Origin: Meconema thalassinum
Taxonomy: Eukaryota > Arthropoda > Insecta > Orthoptera > Tettigoniidae
Direction: 5' to 3'
DNA: 64,000 bases
Assembly (NCBI GenBank): GCA_946902985.2
Contig: OX336395.1
Coordinates: 288,171,065-288,235,064, forward strand
In this document: in pieces, positions 21,407 through 30,073 of the stretch
Layout of the letters: every line of letters begins with the position of its first letter
How positions within the stretch are numbered: the first letter of the stretch is position 1
The notes under the pieces: model-generated
Told to the model about the DNA's origin: nothing
Seen by the model: the letters and a program-made list of their open reading frames with translations, nothing else
Database searches by the model: none
Position numbers and translations under genes: made by a program

Positions 21407-21411
21407 ACGTT
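21407..21411 (+). repeat. 5' target-site duplication of BEL element 2 (ACGTT)
   Basis: ACGTT abuts the 5' LTR and is repeated at 32953-32957 directly after the 3' LTR. Confidence 0.85.
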
Positions 21412-24247
21412 TGGTGTATTCTTAGAATACACGGTAAGATAGAGTATTTTTTAATGCTCTTTTCTCGTTCACTCCTTCCTTTTTTCTCAAACACCAACAG
21501 TGATCTCCTATGTTCGCTTTGCTCTTTAGGGTTCTCATGTCACTTGTGAGTCTGTTCTAGATATATATCTTCCATGACCCACCTAGCGTCATCTAGCAGC
21601 GAATCTCTGAAGTTCCTCAATTCTTCCCGGTGCAAGAAGACTTCCTTATCAATCTGGCCACCAGATCTCGTCGCCATCGCCAGCTATCATCTCCGTGATC
21701 AAGAGAACTTCGTCTACTTTTTCACCCACCAGGCTGCGATAGCGTCGCCTACTATCAACTCTTTGAAGACCATTCCTCAAGAAAAACATTTATTTTTGTA
21801 AGGTTGTCTATTCTGATATGTATTCCTTTTGTCTCCTACCCCCACTCTTTTCCCTTTCCTGGTCCCTCTGCGCTTCGCTGAGTGGGTCTCACTTGTACGT
21901 CGGCCGTCGACTCAGTCAGGCTCAACTAGAGCCAGCATCCTGAACTAAAGAGGCATTCTTTAGATTCCACGCCATGTTGGAACTTTAATCGCCAAAGGGA
22001 ACTTCACCTTCGCCATGCAGCAAAGATAAGTGCAGACTTCAGGCTTTAACCTCATCTTCATCGGTTTAAATTCTACATGCTTTTAACGATCATTTTGTAG
22101 GCAGTGTGAGATTACTTATTTGTGGCAATAAACATCCTTCGCGGGATTTTCCATGTTAAGCTTTTGTCTGTCTAAGCAAATATTAATGGAAAGCAGCATT
22201 TCTTATGAGAAATCTTCTCACAACGTGGGAATTACCCACTGTCCATAAAATACTAAGCTCGTTCCACCGCTGGAATAACTTTGGCCCTTTTCTTCAGTTA
22301 GGATTGTTCTGGAACCTTCCAGATTCTGCACTCTATCTACCAGTCACGCCGTCATGTGTTTTCCACTCACATGTGGGGATACTATTTTAAATTAAGGAAT
22401 CTTCCTTATAAATTACTGCAATAGCTAAATTTTCTTCCACCGTTGGAATTTTCTATGGCGCATTTAATTGTAATCCATAACTTTCTCAAGCAATAGACTT
22501 TCGCCTATCTAGTGCAACTAATTATTTTCCATCATTGCAATAAGTTTCTTTGCCATAAACTTTCGTGCTACTACAGCGAACTTTTCATCCATATCAACAG
22601 ACTATAGTGAAAACCAGTGCGTGTTCAACATTTCTACCATGTCGCGATCGTCCGATTATTATTAATACGGCCATGAACATTCATCCTCAATCCCAGTTGA
22701 TCTTTCCTAAACCCCTTACTAACAAACCAAAATAAAATTGTTACTTTAGGTCTTTTTCAATGAGGTGTCACTCTAAAGACGTGCCCTCCCACTTTTGCTT
22801 ATATGTTTTTAATTAACTTCTGCATAACTACGTGTCTTGTACACGTTTATAATTAACTTGTTTCTCCCTTCTAATTAGGGAATACAATTCTTTCAACTCA
22901 TAAGTGAGTTATTTCTAGGTTTCACGAAAGGGAAACTTGCCCCATTTGGCTCGTGATTCCTACTTAAACATAGGAAGTCTAGAACCCTCCCTTCGACTTT
23001 CCCTTCAGATTTCACATTGAGTGACCTGCTCTATTTGTATAACCACAAGAAAAAGGTAATCCAGTATAAATATAAGAAGTTATAGGAACTTCTCTTTTAT
23101 TCCTCCAGTTTTTTGTTATTGTTATTTTCGAAGTTGTTACTTTTTCTAGAATATTCTCTTAGAAATTTCTTAAAGTACACTCCTTGTACTCGATTTACTG
23201 TCTAACGTTTACCACTTTAATTGTCTTTACACCTTTGTACTTTATCTTTTCTATTTTAAATTCTTGCGAAGAATTTATAAAGGTTTGAAACCTAACGAAT
23301 TGTTAATTGCCTGGCGCAAACTTTAAATGTTTTCTGAGGTCTGCGACCCCAAATTGTTATTAAAATTGAAAGTATATCTTTGTTAAATTCATCAAATTCT
23401 TTTGAATTGTTAAATAAATTAAGAGTTCCTTTTCGCTTTTTCATTTTTCTAGTATAACAGTTAGGCAAGATCCTGTCTTCCCTGACTTTTCCCACTTAAT
23501 GCCATTAAATCTATTGATAGGCTTTCACCACTTGTTGCATTTGAGCAAGAACTCTTAGTGGTTATCTTAGTAAAGTCTCTCTTAGCTTTAATAGCTAATT
23601 CTAACTGGCCAGTAAGGCAAGTACAGCTCCCTACGCCAGCTTCCTGCTTGAGGAGATCCTCTCCAAAAAACTTATGGTTGGTTTTCCAAAAGATAAGTGT
23701 TTCTCTTTGCCTAAACTTTTAGTCGGCTCCTGGATGGGTAAAAGCTTAACCATTTCCAAATGCAACTATTGGTGCACTTAAAAGTATAATTCTTTTATCA
23801 CTATCCTTCTTGGAAGCACTTGGTCGCCTTTTAGGAACTCTACAACTTCGAAAACTGGAAATATCGAAATCTTTTCAAATTATTGGCATTCTTCGGAATT
23901 ACTTGTTCAAAAACGAATTCCTTTGAACAGACATACAATAACTCTGTTACTCTCTGTCTTGCCAGACCATCACCCTTCCCCATAGTAGGCATATGCATGC
24001 TTGAGAGGGAATACGCTAAAGCCATTCTCTTGCAAACCGCCCAAGTCCTAGCTGCGGTTCCCGTTAGCTTCGACCAGGTTCTTACCCACTTTAGGTATCA
24101 GAGAGCGGATTTGCAGTGGCAACCGCCTTTGAGTGTATTTAAAGTTAAATTTATAACTTTTGTGGGACTCTCCTCCTATTTCTCTATCCTTTCTCTCCAG
24201 TCCGAAACCCACCTCCTTTTCTTTATCATCTTCCCTTGGTGGTTAGG

Positions 24248-24260
24248 TTATTCCTCAGCC
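24248..24260 (+). repeat. SINE target-site duplication, left copy
   Basis: TTATTCCTCAGCC, exactly repeated at 24458-24470. The 3' LTR has a single, slightly diverged version of this site at about 32928. Confidence 0.93.
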
Positions 24261-24457
24261 AGGGGCGTGGTGGCTCAGCGGTCTAGCTGTATGCCTCTCA
24301 CCAAGGCGGTCTGGGTTCGATTCCCGGTCAATGCATGTGAGATTTTCGAAGTGAAATGCCATGTCCTGTGGTTCGGATTCCACGTAAAAAGGAGGTCCCG
24401 TGGCTCATGATCTCAAGATTAACGGTCACGTTAAACTACAAGCTTCCTTCCTTCCTT
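24261..24457 (+). mobile_element. tRNA-derived SINE inserted in the 5' LTR
   Basis: A 197 bp insertion flanked by perfect 13 bp direct repeats. The head has an A-box TGGCTCAGCGG at 24271-24281 and a B-box GGTTCGATTCC at 24314-24324, the spacing of a tRNA-like RNA polymerase III promoter. The body ends in a CTTCCTTCCTTCCTT tail, a simple-repeat 3' end typical of LINE-mobilised SINEs. It is absent from the 3' LTR, so it landed after element 2 integrated. It has no coding capacity. Confidence 0.93.
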
Positions 24458-24470
24458 TTATTCCTCAGCC
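24458..24470 (+). repeat. SINE target-site duplication, right copy
   Basis: TTATTCCTCAGCC, identical to 24248-24260, directly after the CTTC tail. Confidence 0.93.
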
Positions 24471-24488
24471 AATAATCTACCCAAAATT

Positions 24489-24506
24489 TGGTGCCGAAAC
24501 CCGGGA
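24489..24506 (+). promoter_or_regulatory. Primer-binding site of BEL element 2, tRNA-Phe type
   Basis: TGGTGCCGAAACCCGGGA starts five bases after the LTR end. It is the complement of the 3' end of animal tRNA-Phe, including the CCA tail, as I recall that tRNA. It would prime minus-strand DNA synthesis. Confidence 0.82.
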
Positions 24507-24741
24507 GAGCCCATTTGTTATTCTTTTTCAAAGGTTATTTGACAATACCTTGCAAATTATTAATACCTGCTTTGAATCTTTCAGCTATAACTACATCGTG
24601 CAATGCCTGTGAAGGGGAAGGAAGCCGCTCCTGTCTCCTTTGGTGTGTCCCTTCCTTTCAACTTATTTGCTGCTGCCAGCCTGACAGCATTTCCTAGGTT
24701 CCATAGTTTCGTGAGTTATAATTTAATCTACTTACCTTGAC

Positions 24742-25329
24742 ATGGCTCCTACTGAAAAGGATAAGGATGAAAAACTTACTTCTAAACGAGCATCCTATAA
24801 AGGACAAATTACCCGATTCAGAAAATACATCAAAGAGCTAGATCCCTCAGAACCTCAATTAGACTTGTTAAAACATCGTGTAAGGGATTTTGAACGTTCT
24901 TATGAAAATTATTGCAACATCCAAACTGAAATAGAAACTTGTATGCTCAATCAAACCGAAGATCGAGTCGAAGTAGAAAACCAATATTACGAAGGCATAG
25001 GTTCTGCTTTCAAAATAATACGCCAACTCGAAGAGGAGCAGAAAAAGGACGCTTCTGTTCTTGGTTCCATTCACGAACCACAAACTTCTTTACGCGATGG
25101 TACTCACAAGCCCAAACCAATTTTACCTAAAATTGATTTACCCCACTTCTCTGGAGATGAATCTACTTGGGATTCTTTCTATGAATTATTTTACTCTCTT
25201 GTTCATGACAATGAAGACATTCAAGTCATCTACAAGTTTCATTACTTGAGATCTATCCTTCGAGGTCAAGCTCTGCAGTTAGTTGAAGCACTCCCTTTAA
25301 GTGCCGAAAATTACCCCCATTGCCTTTAA
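24742..25329 (+). CDS. gag: gag N-terminal part of BEL element 2 (DUF1759)
   Basis: Starts at an ATG in good context (TTGACATGG) with MAPTEKDKDEKLTSKRASYK, and aligns with the start of gag in element 1 (YKGQITRF). Residues of about 1-60 are charged and probably helical. From about 130 the DUF1759-type core begins (KIDLPHFSGDESTWDSFYEL). The frame ends at a stop at 25327-25329 because of a one-base gain in a CCCCC run at 25314-25318. Homology continues without a gap in the next frame, so this is one broken protein, not a short gene. Confidence 0.9.
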   Translation: MAPTEKDKDEKLTSKRASYKGQITRFRKYIKELDPSEPQLDLLKHRVRDFERSYENYCNIQTEIETCMLNQTEDRVEVENQYYEGIGSAFKIIRQLEEEQKKDASVLGSIHEPQTSLRDGTHKPKPILPKIDLPHFSGDESTWDSFYELFYSLVHDNEDIQVIYKFHYLRSILRGQALQLVEALPLSAENYPHCL

Positions 25330-27061
25330 CTTATTAAAAGAAAGATATGGGAATTTACGGTTACGTATTCAACGCCATATGAAGGCTCTATTCAACCTAC
25401 CTGCGTCACAGCACATTGACGTCACTAGTTTGCCTACTCTCGTTGACACTACACAACTTCACGTTAAAGCTCTGTCCCAATTAGATCAACCCACTGAACA
25501 CTGGCATACTTTCCTAATACATTTAGTGGTTTCTAAAGTTGATGCTGCTACCCTCAAAGCTTGGGAAATTGAACTTTCTAAAGAAGACGACTATTCTTAC
25601 GAGCATTTAGTCACTTTCATAAATGCCAGATGCCAGCTCTTAACCGCTCTAGCAAATCAAAGTGAACCCTCATCTCCGAGTTCTAAATTTGAATTAATGT
25701 CTATCAAACCTAAAAGCGAACGCTTAGCGTCTAGTATCCAAAAACCTGGGTCCAGCTCATCCAAATTTAGGCCAAACACCACTGGTTACCCAACTAGGTC
25801 TAGTGAACGCCGTATTGCTAGCTCTCTCGTTTTAAACAATCAAAGCGAACCTCGCAAGAGTTTAAATGAACCATTTAGGTGTATACTCTGTAAAGATTCC
25901 CATGCCTTATATCTATGCAAATCCTTCAAAGAACTGTCAGTCGACGACAGAAGAAAATTAGTTTCTCAAAACAAACATTGCTTCAACTGCCTAGCGCCCA
26001 CGCATTCTGCTTCAAATTGCAAGTCCACAAGACTTTGCTTCCATTGTGAAAAGGCTCATCACACTTTGCTACATCGTCATGATCAAGCAAGGTCATCAAC
26101 AGCATCTACTTCTCAGAAAAGTGATAATGCTAACAGGTCCAATGCTTCATCGTATATTCAAAATGCCAAGTCCATTCGTAGTGCCCAAGTATTGTTGTCT
26201 ACTGTCCAAATCGAAGTTCAGGATAACTTTGGCAACAGGGTCCGTTCACGCGGTCTTCTCGATTCAGCGGCAACTCATGATTTTGTGTCTAATTCTTTGA
26301 TTAGAAAACTAGGCCTACCTGTAAACCCCACTTCCATTAATGAATCGGGCATTAACAGCTCAAAATCGCAAGCTTTTCAATTCTCAAAGCTAACCATAAG
26401 AGATATTTGTCACAGAAACAACTTTCTCAAACTGAATTGTCTAATTCTCAATAGCATTGGAGAAGACACTCCCAGTCACTCTGTGGATATTTCAGGGTTA
26501 AACATTCCCTCGCATTTAAGGCTAGCCGATCCTTTGTTTAACATACAAAACCCCATTGACATACTCTTCAGTGCTAATGTTTTCTGGAATTGCCTTCGTA
26601 AACAGGTTCGCAAGTTATCCTCAAACGTGGTCGCCAGATACACTAATTTTGGATGGATCGTCACCGGTCAACTTCCCCATTATTCTCCCCAACCCGCATC
26701 GCAATGTTACTTCTCCAATACTGATCTGGAACAGTTTTGGAGGCTCCAAAGCGTTGATTCTCCTAACGTGACCTTTTCAGAAAATGAATTCTGTGAGCAA
26801 CTTTTTCTAAACACCACCACTCGCTCTTCTGATGGCCGGTTCATTGTTCAAATGCCAAGATTACATAATCCCCCTAAACTTATTAACTCTCAACCCAAAG
26901 CTCGAAAAGCTCTCTTTGCTATCGAGAGCAAATTCAAGAAAGAATCTCTCGTTAAACAGCAGTACACTGATCTCATGGATGAGTATGAAAGCTCAGATCA
27001 TATGGAAGTTGTTAACAAATCTGATGATGAATTGCACCCCCAACTGAAACGGTTTTCTTAA
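25319..27061 (+). CDS. gag-pol: gag C-terminal part, protease and start of reverse transcriptase, BEL element 2
   Basis: The real homology starts at about 25319, in the frame opened by the upstream shift. It completes the DUF1759 core (to about 25680) and then has three zinc-finger-like motifs: CILCKDSHALYLC, CFNCLAPTHSASNC (CX2CX4HX4C) and CFHCEKAHHTLLH. The protease active-site turn is LLDSAATHDF, D-S-A where D-S/T-G is usual. Next come the WIVTGQLPH linker and DLEQFW, the start of the reverse transcriptase. The frame stops at 27059-27061 because of a one-base loss around the CCCCC run at 27037-27041. Confidence 0.92.
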   Translation: MAFNLLKERYGNLRLRIQRHMKALFNLPASQHIDVTSLPTLVDTTQLHVKALSQLDQPTEHWHTFLIHLVVSKVDAATLKAWEIELSKEDDYSYEHLVTFINARCQLLTALANQSEPSSPSSKFELMSIKPKSERLASSIQKPGSSSSKFRPNTTGYPTRSSERRIASSLVLNNQSEPRKSLNEPFRCILCKDSHALYLCKSFKELSVDDRRKLVSQNKHCFNCLAPTHSASNCKSTRLCFHCEKAHHTLLHRHDQARSSTASTSQKSDNANRSNASSYIQNAKSIRSAQVLLSTVQIEVQDNFGNRVRSRGLLDSAATHDFVSNSLIRKLGLPVNPTSINESGINSSKSQAFQFSKLTIRDICHRNNFLKLNCLILNSIGEDTPSHSVDISGLNIPSHLRLADPLFNIQNPIDILFSANVFWNCLRKQVRKLSSNVVARYTNFGWIVTGQLPHYSPQPASQCYFSNTDLEQFWRLQSVDSPNVTFSENEFCEQLFLNTTTRSSDGRFIVQMPRLHNPPKLINSQPKARKALFAIESKFKKESLVKQQYTDLMDEYESSDHMEVVNKSDDELHPQLKRFS

Positions 27062-27072
27062 ATCATCATCCC

Positions 27073-30033
27073 GTGTGGAAAAACCCTCTTGTAAAGGATA
27101 AAATCCGAGTTGTTTTCAATGGTTCATCACCTGACGTTAATGGCAACAGCCTTAACGACACTCTTTACTCTGGTCCTGCTATTCAGTCAGATCTATCTGC
27201 TATACTCTTAAACTTTCGATTATTTCCCATAGCTGTTATAGTGGATATAAAACAGAAGTACCGCCAAGTTTTACTTCAGCCTGAACAACGAGATCTCCAA
27301 AGAATCTTGTGGCGCGACGAAATCAGTAAGCCCATTAAGGTATTTCGTTTAAAAACAGTTACTTATGGCATAAAACCTTCTGATTTCCTTGCTATCCGAT
27401 CCCTACACTTGCTAGCCTCTCAAGATGGTCATTTATGTGATTCTAAAGCATATGAAGCGCTAACCACGTCATTCTATGTTGACGATTATTTGCAGTCCTT
27501 CCCCACTCTGGAGGAAGCTTCTCTCGTGGCCTTAGAACTTCAGGCATTGCTAAGGAATGGAGGTTTCCCACTTCATAAGTGGAACTCCAACTCCCCTGAG
27601 TTTCTCGCCCAGTTTCCTATTGAAGACGTAGATTCCTCCTCTGTCGAAATTTGTGGAAACTCCGAATCCATAAAAACTCTTGGAGTTCATTGGTGCACTA
27701 GCACTGACATTCTCATCTATAAAGTATCGCTCGCTGAAGAGCTCCCTAACACGAAACGACAAATTCTCTCTGAAATTGCAAAAATTTTTGATCCGTTTCA
27801 ATTTCTTGCCCCAGTTATCGTTATAGCCAAACTCTCCATGCAAGAGCTGTGGTCGCTCAAATGTGAATGGGATGACACTGTTCCCCTCTCATTTCTTAAC
27901 AGATGGCTTTCTTTTCGCAGAAATTTGCTTGATCTTTCCCTCATTGAAATTCCTAGGAATTTAATTAACGATCATTCTAATGAATCTTTTTTCCTTCATG
28001 TGTTCGCGGACAGTTCCGAAAAAGCTTACGGTTGCTGCGCATATTTGGTTTATCGCGGTTCATTATATGGATCTTCAGTTTCCAACCTTGTTTGTGCCAA
28101 ATCTAAGGTGGCTCCTCTTAAAACTATCACTTTGCCTAGGCTTGAATTGTGTGCTGCACTCATGGCCCCAGAACTTGTTAAGAAATTACGAGAAGTTTTA
28201 AAAGTCGAATTCTCGCAAATCTATCTCTGGAGCGATTCCATGATCACCCTTTCTTGGATCGCCAAAAACCCCTCTCACTGGCAAACGTTTGTTGCAAACA
28301 GGGTTTCCAAAATTCAAACTCTTTCTTCGGGATGTCAATGGAAGCATGTGCCCAGCGCTGACAACCCAGCCGACATTATCTCTCGTGGATGTTTACCCTC
28401 TCAATTGGCAACTTCGCAGTTGTACTGGCATGGGCCCTCATGGTTAAACGAAGACTCTTCTTGTTGGCCTTCTAAACCTCCAGCTACCAACTCCAACTTG
28501 CCTGAAGCAAAAGTATCTCTATCTACTGCTTCGTGTCTTGTTTCCAACGTTTCTCATCCCTTGTTGTACCGCTATTCGTCCTTTCACAAATTAATTCGAA
28601 TTGTCGCCTCTCTCCTTAGATGGAAATATCTTGTGGTTGACCAACCTATTCTCCCCAAACCACACCTTACCAATCATGAATTGAATCTCGCTACCATTAA
28701 GGTTTTACAACTGACACAGCAAGAAGCCTTTTCTTCTGAATTGTCTTTACTTTCTTCGAAAAGGGATCTTCCCAAATCCAGTCGTCTTCGTGCTTTGGCC
28801 CCGTTCCTTGAGGACAATGGGTTACTCAGGATAGGTGGTAGGCTCTCTCAATCTTTGCTCTCTGAAGACAAAAAGCATCCCGTTATTTTGCCTTCTAAAC
28901 ATCACGTAACTTCCTTAATTATACATGACTTTCATTATCGCAATCTGCATGTTGGTACACGCACTTTGCTTAGCCTCTTAAGGGAAAAGTACTGGATTAT
29001 AAATGGAATTCACGAAGTTTCCTCTGTAATTCACAAGTGCATCCCTTGCTTCAAAGCGAAACCTAAAGTAAATACTCAATTAATGAGCGATCTGCCCTCC
29101 TTTCGCTCTCCTATACGTCCATTGTCTCTAACTGGTGTGGACTATAAGGGTCCGTTCCATTATCAACGAAATTCCCCTGAAGCTAAACGCAAATTGTTTG
29201 TTAAGCTCTATGTTTCTCTCTTTGTTTGCATGGTTACTGGCGCAATCCATTTGGAACTAGTAACGAATGCCTCTACTTCTTACTTTTTATCAGCTGTCTC
29301 TCGCTTCGCTGCTAGGCGTGGTGTTCCTTCAGAGATGTTCTCTGATAACGCTTCCACTTCTCAGGGCGCAGCTTCTCTGTGGAAGAAAGCTCTCACATCT
29401 TCTCCTGCCATGGAACAAATTTCTAATTTTTCCTACTCAAAGGGTTTCAAATGGCGTTTTATACCTCCCTACGCTCCTCATCACGGTGGTAGGTGGGAAT
29501 CCTGCGTAAAGCTCACTAAACATCATTTAAGAAAGGTTTTAGGTAATCGCATTCTGACTTATGAAGAATTTAATTCACTGTCCGTTCTGATTGAAGGAGT
29601 TGTTAATTCTCGCCCTTTAACTCCGCTTTCCAATGACCCTGATGACCTGCTTCCACTCACACCTGGTCACTTCCATATAGGCACTTCTCTTTCTGCCCCT
29701 CCTCCCCTTTCCAATTCTTACAGGGATTCTAATTTACCTATTGTTTGGCGTAAACTTGAAGCCCTCCGCAATTCTTTCTGGAAGAGGTGGAACTTGGAAT
29801 ATTTAACTTCGTTGCAACGGAGACAGAAGTGGTTTCTTTCCAGTCCCGATATTAAAGTTGGAAACTTGGTCTTGGTTAGGGATGTCTCTCCTCCCCTGGT
29901 CTGGATTTCTCGTAGAGTGACCGAGTGTTATCCTGGAAGGGATGGGAGAGTCAGGGTGGTCAGAGACTTGACCACTAATGGTCATATCACAAGACCACTG
30001 TCTTTAATTGCTCCATTACCTTTAAATGTTTAA
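27073..30033 (+). CDS. pol: pol of BEL element 2: reverse transcriptase, RNase H, integrase, DUF5641
   Basis: The frame is 986 codons and in continuity with the upstream reverse transcriptase start. The catalytic aspartate lies in VDIKQKY (residue about 57) and YVDD at about 135. Peptidase_A17 homology starts at about 227 (TKRQILSEIAKIFDP), with RNase H-like motifs at 308 (HVFADSSEKAYGC), 353 (LPRLELCAAL) and 385 (WSDSMITLSWI). The integrase has an HHCC zinc-binding domain at about 609-660, DDE residues at about 689 (GVDYKGP), 756 (FSDNAS) and 806 (RWESC), and a C-terminal DUF5641-like domain to the end. No stop interrupts it. The only visible damage is the shift just upstream. Confidence 0.96.
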   Translation: MWKNPLVKDKIRVVFNGSSPDVNGNSLNDTLYSGPAIQSDLSAILLNFRLFPIAVIVDIKQKYRQVLLQPEQRDLQRILWRDEISKPIKVFRLKTVTYGIKPSDFLAIRSLHLLASQDGHLCDSKAYEALTTSFYVDDYLQSFPTLEEASLVALELQALLRNGGFPLHKWNSNSPEFLAQFPIEDVDSSSVEICGNSESIKTLGVHWCTSTDILIYKVSLAEELPNTKRQILSEIAKIFDPFQFLAPVIVIAKLSMQELWSLKCEWDDTVPLSFLNRWLSFRRNLLDLSLIEIPRNLINDHSNESFFLHVFADSSEKAYGCCAYLVYRGSLYGSSVSNLVCAKSKVAPLKTITLPRLELCAALMAPELVKKLREVLKVEFSQIYLWSDSMITLSWIAKNPSHWQTFVANRVSKIQTLSSGCQWKHVPSADNPADIISRGCLPSQLATSQLYWHGPSWLNEDSSCWPSKPPATNSNLPEAKVSLSTASCLVSNVSHPLLYRYSSFHKLIRIVASLLRWKYLVVDQPILPKPHLTNHELNLATIKVLQLTQQEAFSSELSLLSSKRDLPKSSRLRALAPFLEDNGLLRIGGRLSQSLLSEDKKHPVILPSKHHVTSLIIHDFHYRNLHVGTRTLLSLLREKYWIINGIHEVSSVIHKCIPCFKAKPKVNTQLMSDLPSFRSPIRPLSLTGVDYKGPFHYQRNSPEAKRKLFVKLYVSLFVCMVTGAIHLELVTNASTSYFLSAVSRFAARRGVPSEMFSDNASTSQGAASLWKKALTSSPAMEQISNFSYSKGFKWRFIPPYAPHHGGRWESCVKLTKHHLRKVLGNRILTYEEFNSLSVLIEGVVNSRPLTPLSNDPDDLLPLTPGHFHIGTSLSAPPPLSNSYRDSNLPIVWRKLEALRNSFWKRWNLEYLTSLQRRQKWFLSSPDIKVGNLVLVRDVSPPLVWISRRVTECYPGRDGRVRVVRDLTTNGHITRPLSLIAPLPLNV

Positions 30034-30073
30034 TTGTTAATTTTGCTCTCTGTTGGTGTATTCCCTCCCAGCT

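Larger units (their letters stand above)
21412..24483 (+). repeat. 5' LTR of BEL element 2 (with SINE inside)
   Basis: Runs from TGGTGTATTC to CTACCCA and matches 30074-32952, apart from a 210 bp SINE-plus-duplication insertion near its right end and an indel near 23780 where the 3' copy has about 17 more bases. It begins with a short palindrome, TGTATTCTTAGAATACA. Small open frames (21574-21801, 22205-22390, 23883-24410) recur in the other LTR only because the LTRs are copies. I do not call them genes. Confidence 0.92.

Noticed and set aside
24261..24340. Functional tRNA gene
   Set aside because: A-box and B-box are present, but the element has a SINE body, a CTTC tail and target duplications. 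The acceptor stem is not closed.
21574..24410. Small genes in the LTR of BEL element 2 (also at 30237-32930)
   Set aside because: Present twice only because the LTRs are duplicated. No known domains, and several start at non-ATG codons.
27030..27075. Programmed frameshift between gag and pol in BEL element 2
   Set aside because: The break is inside reverse transcriptase homology, after protease, and is matched by an opposite break upstream. An indel or sequencing error explains it better.
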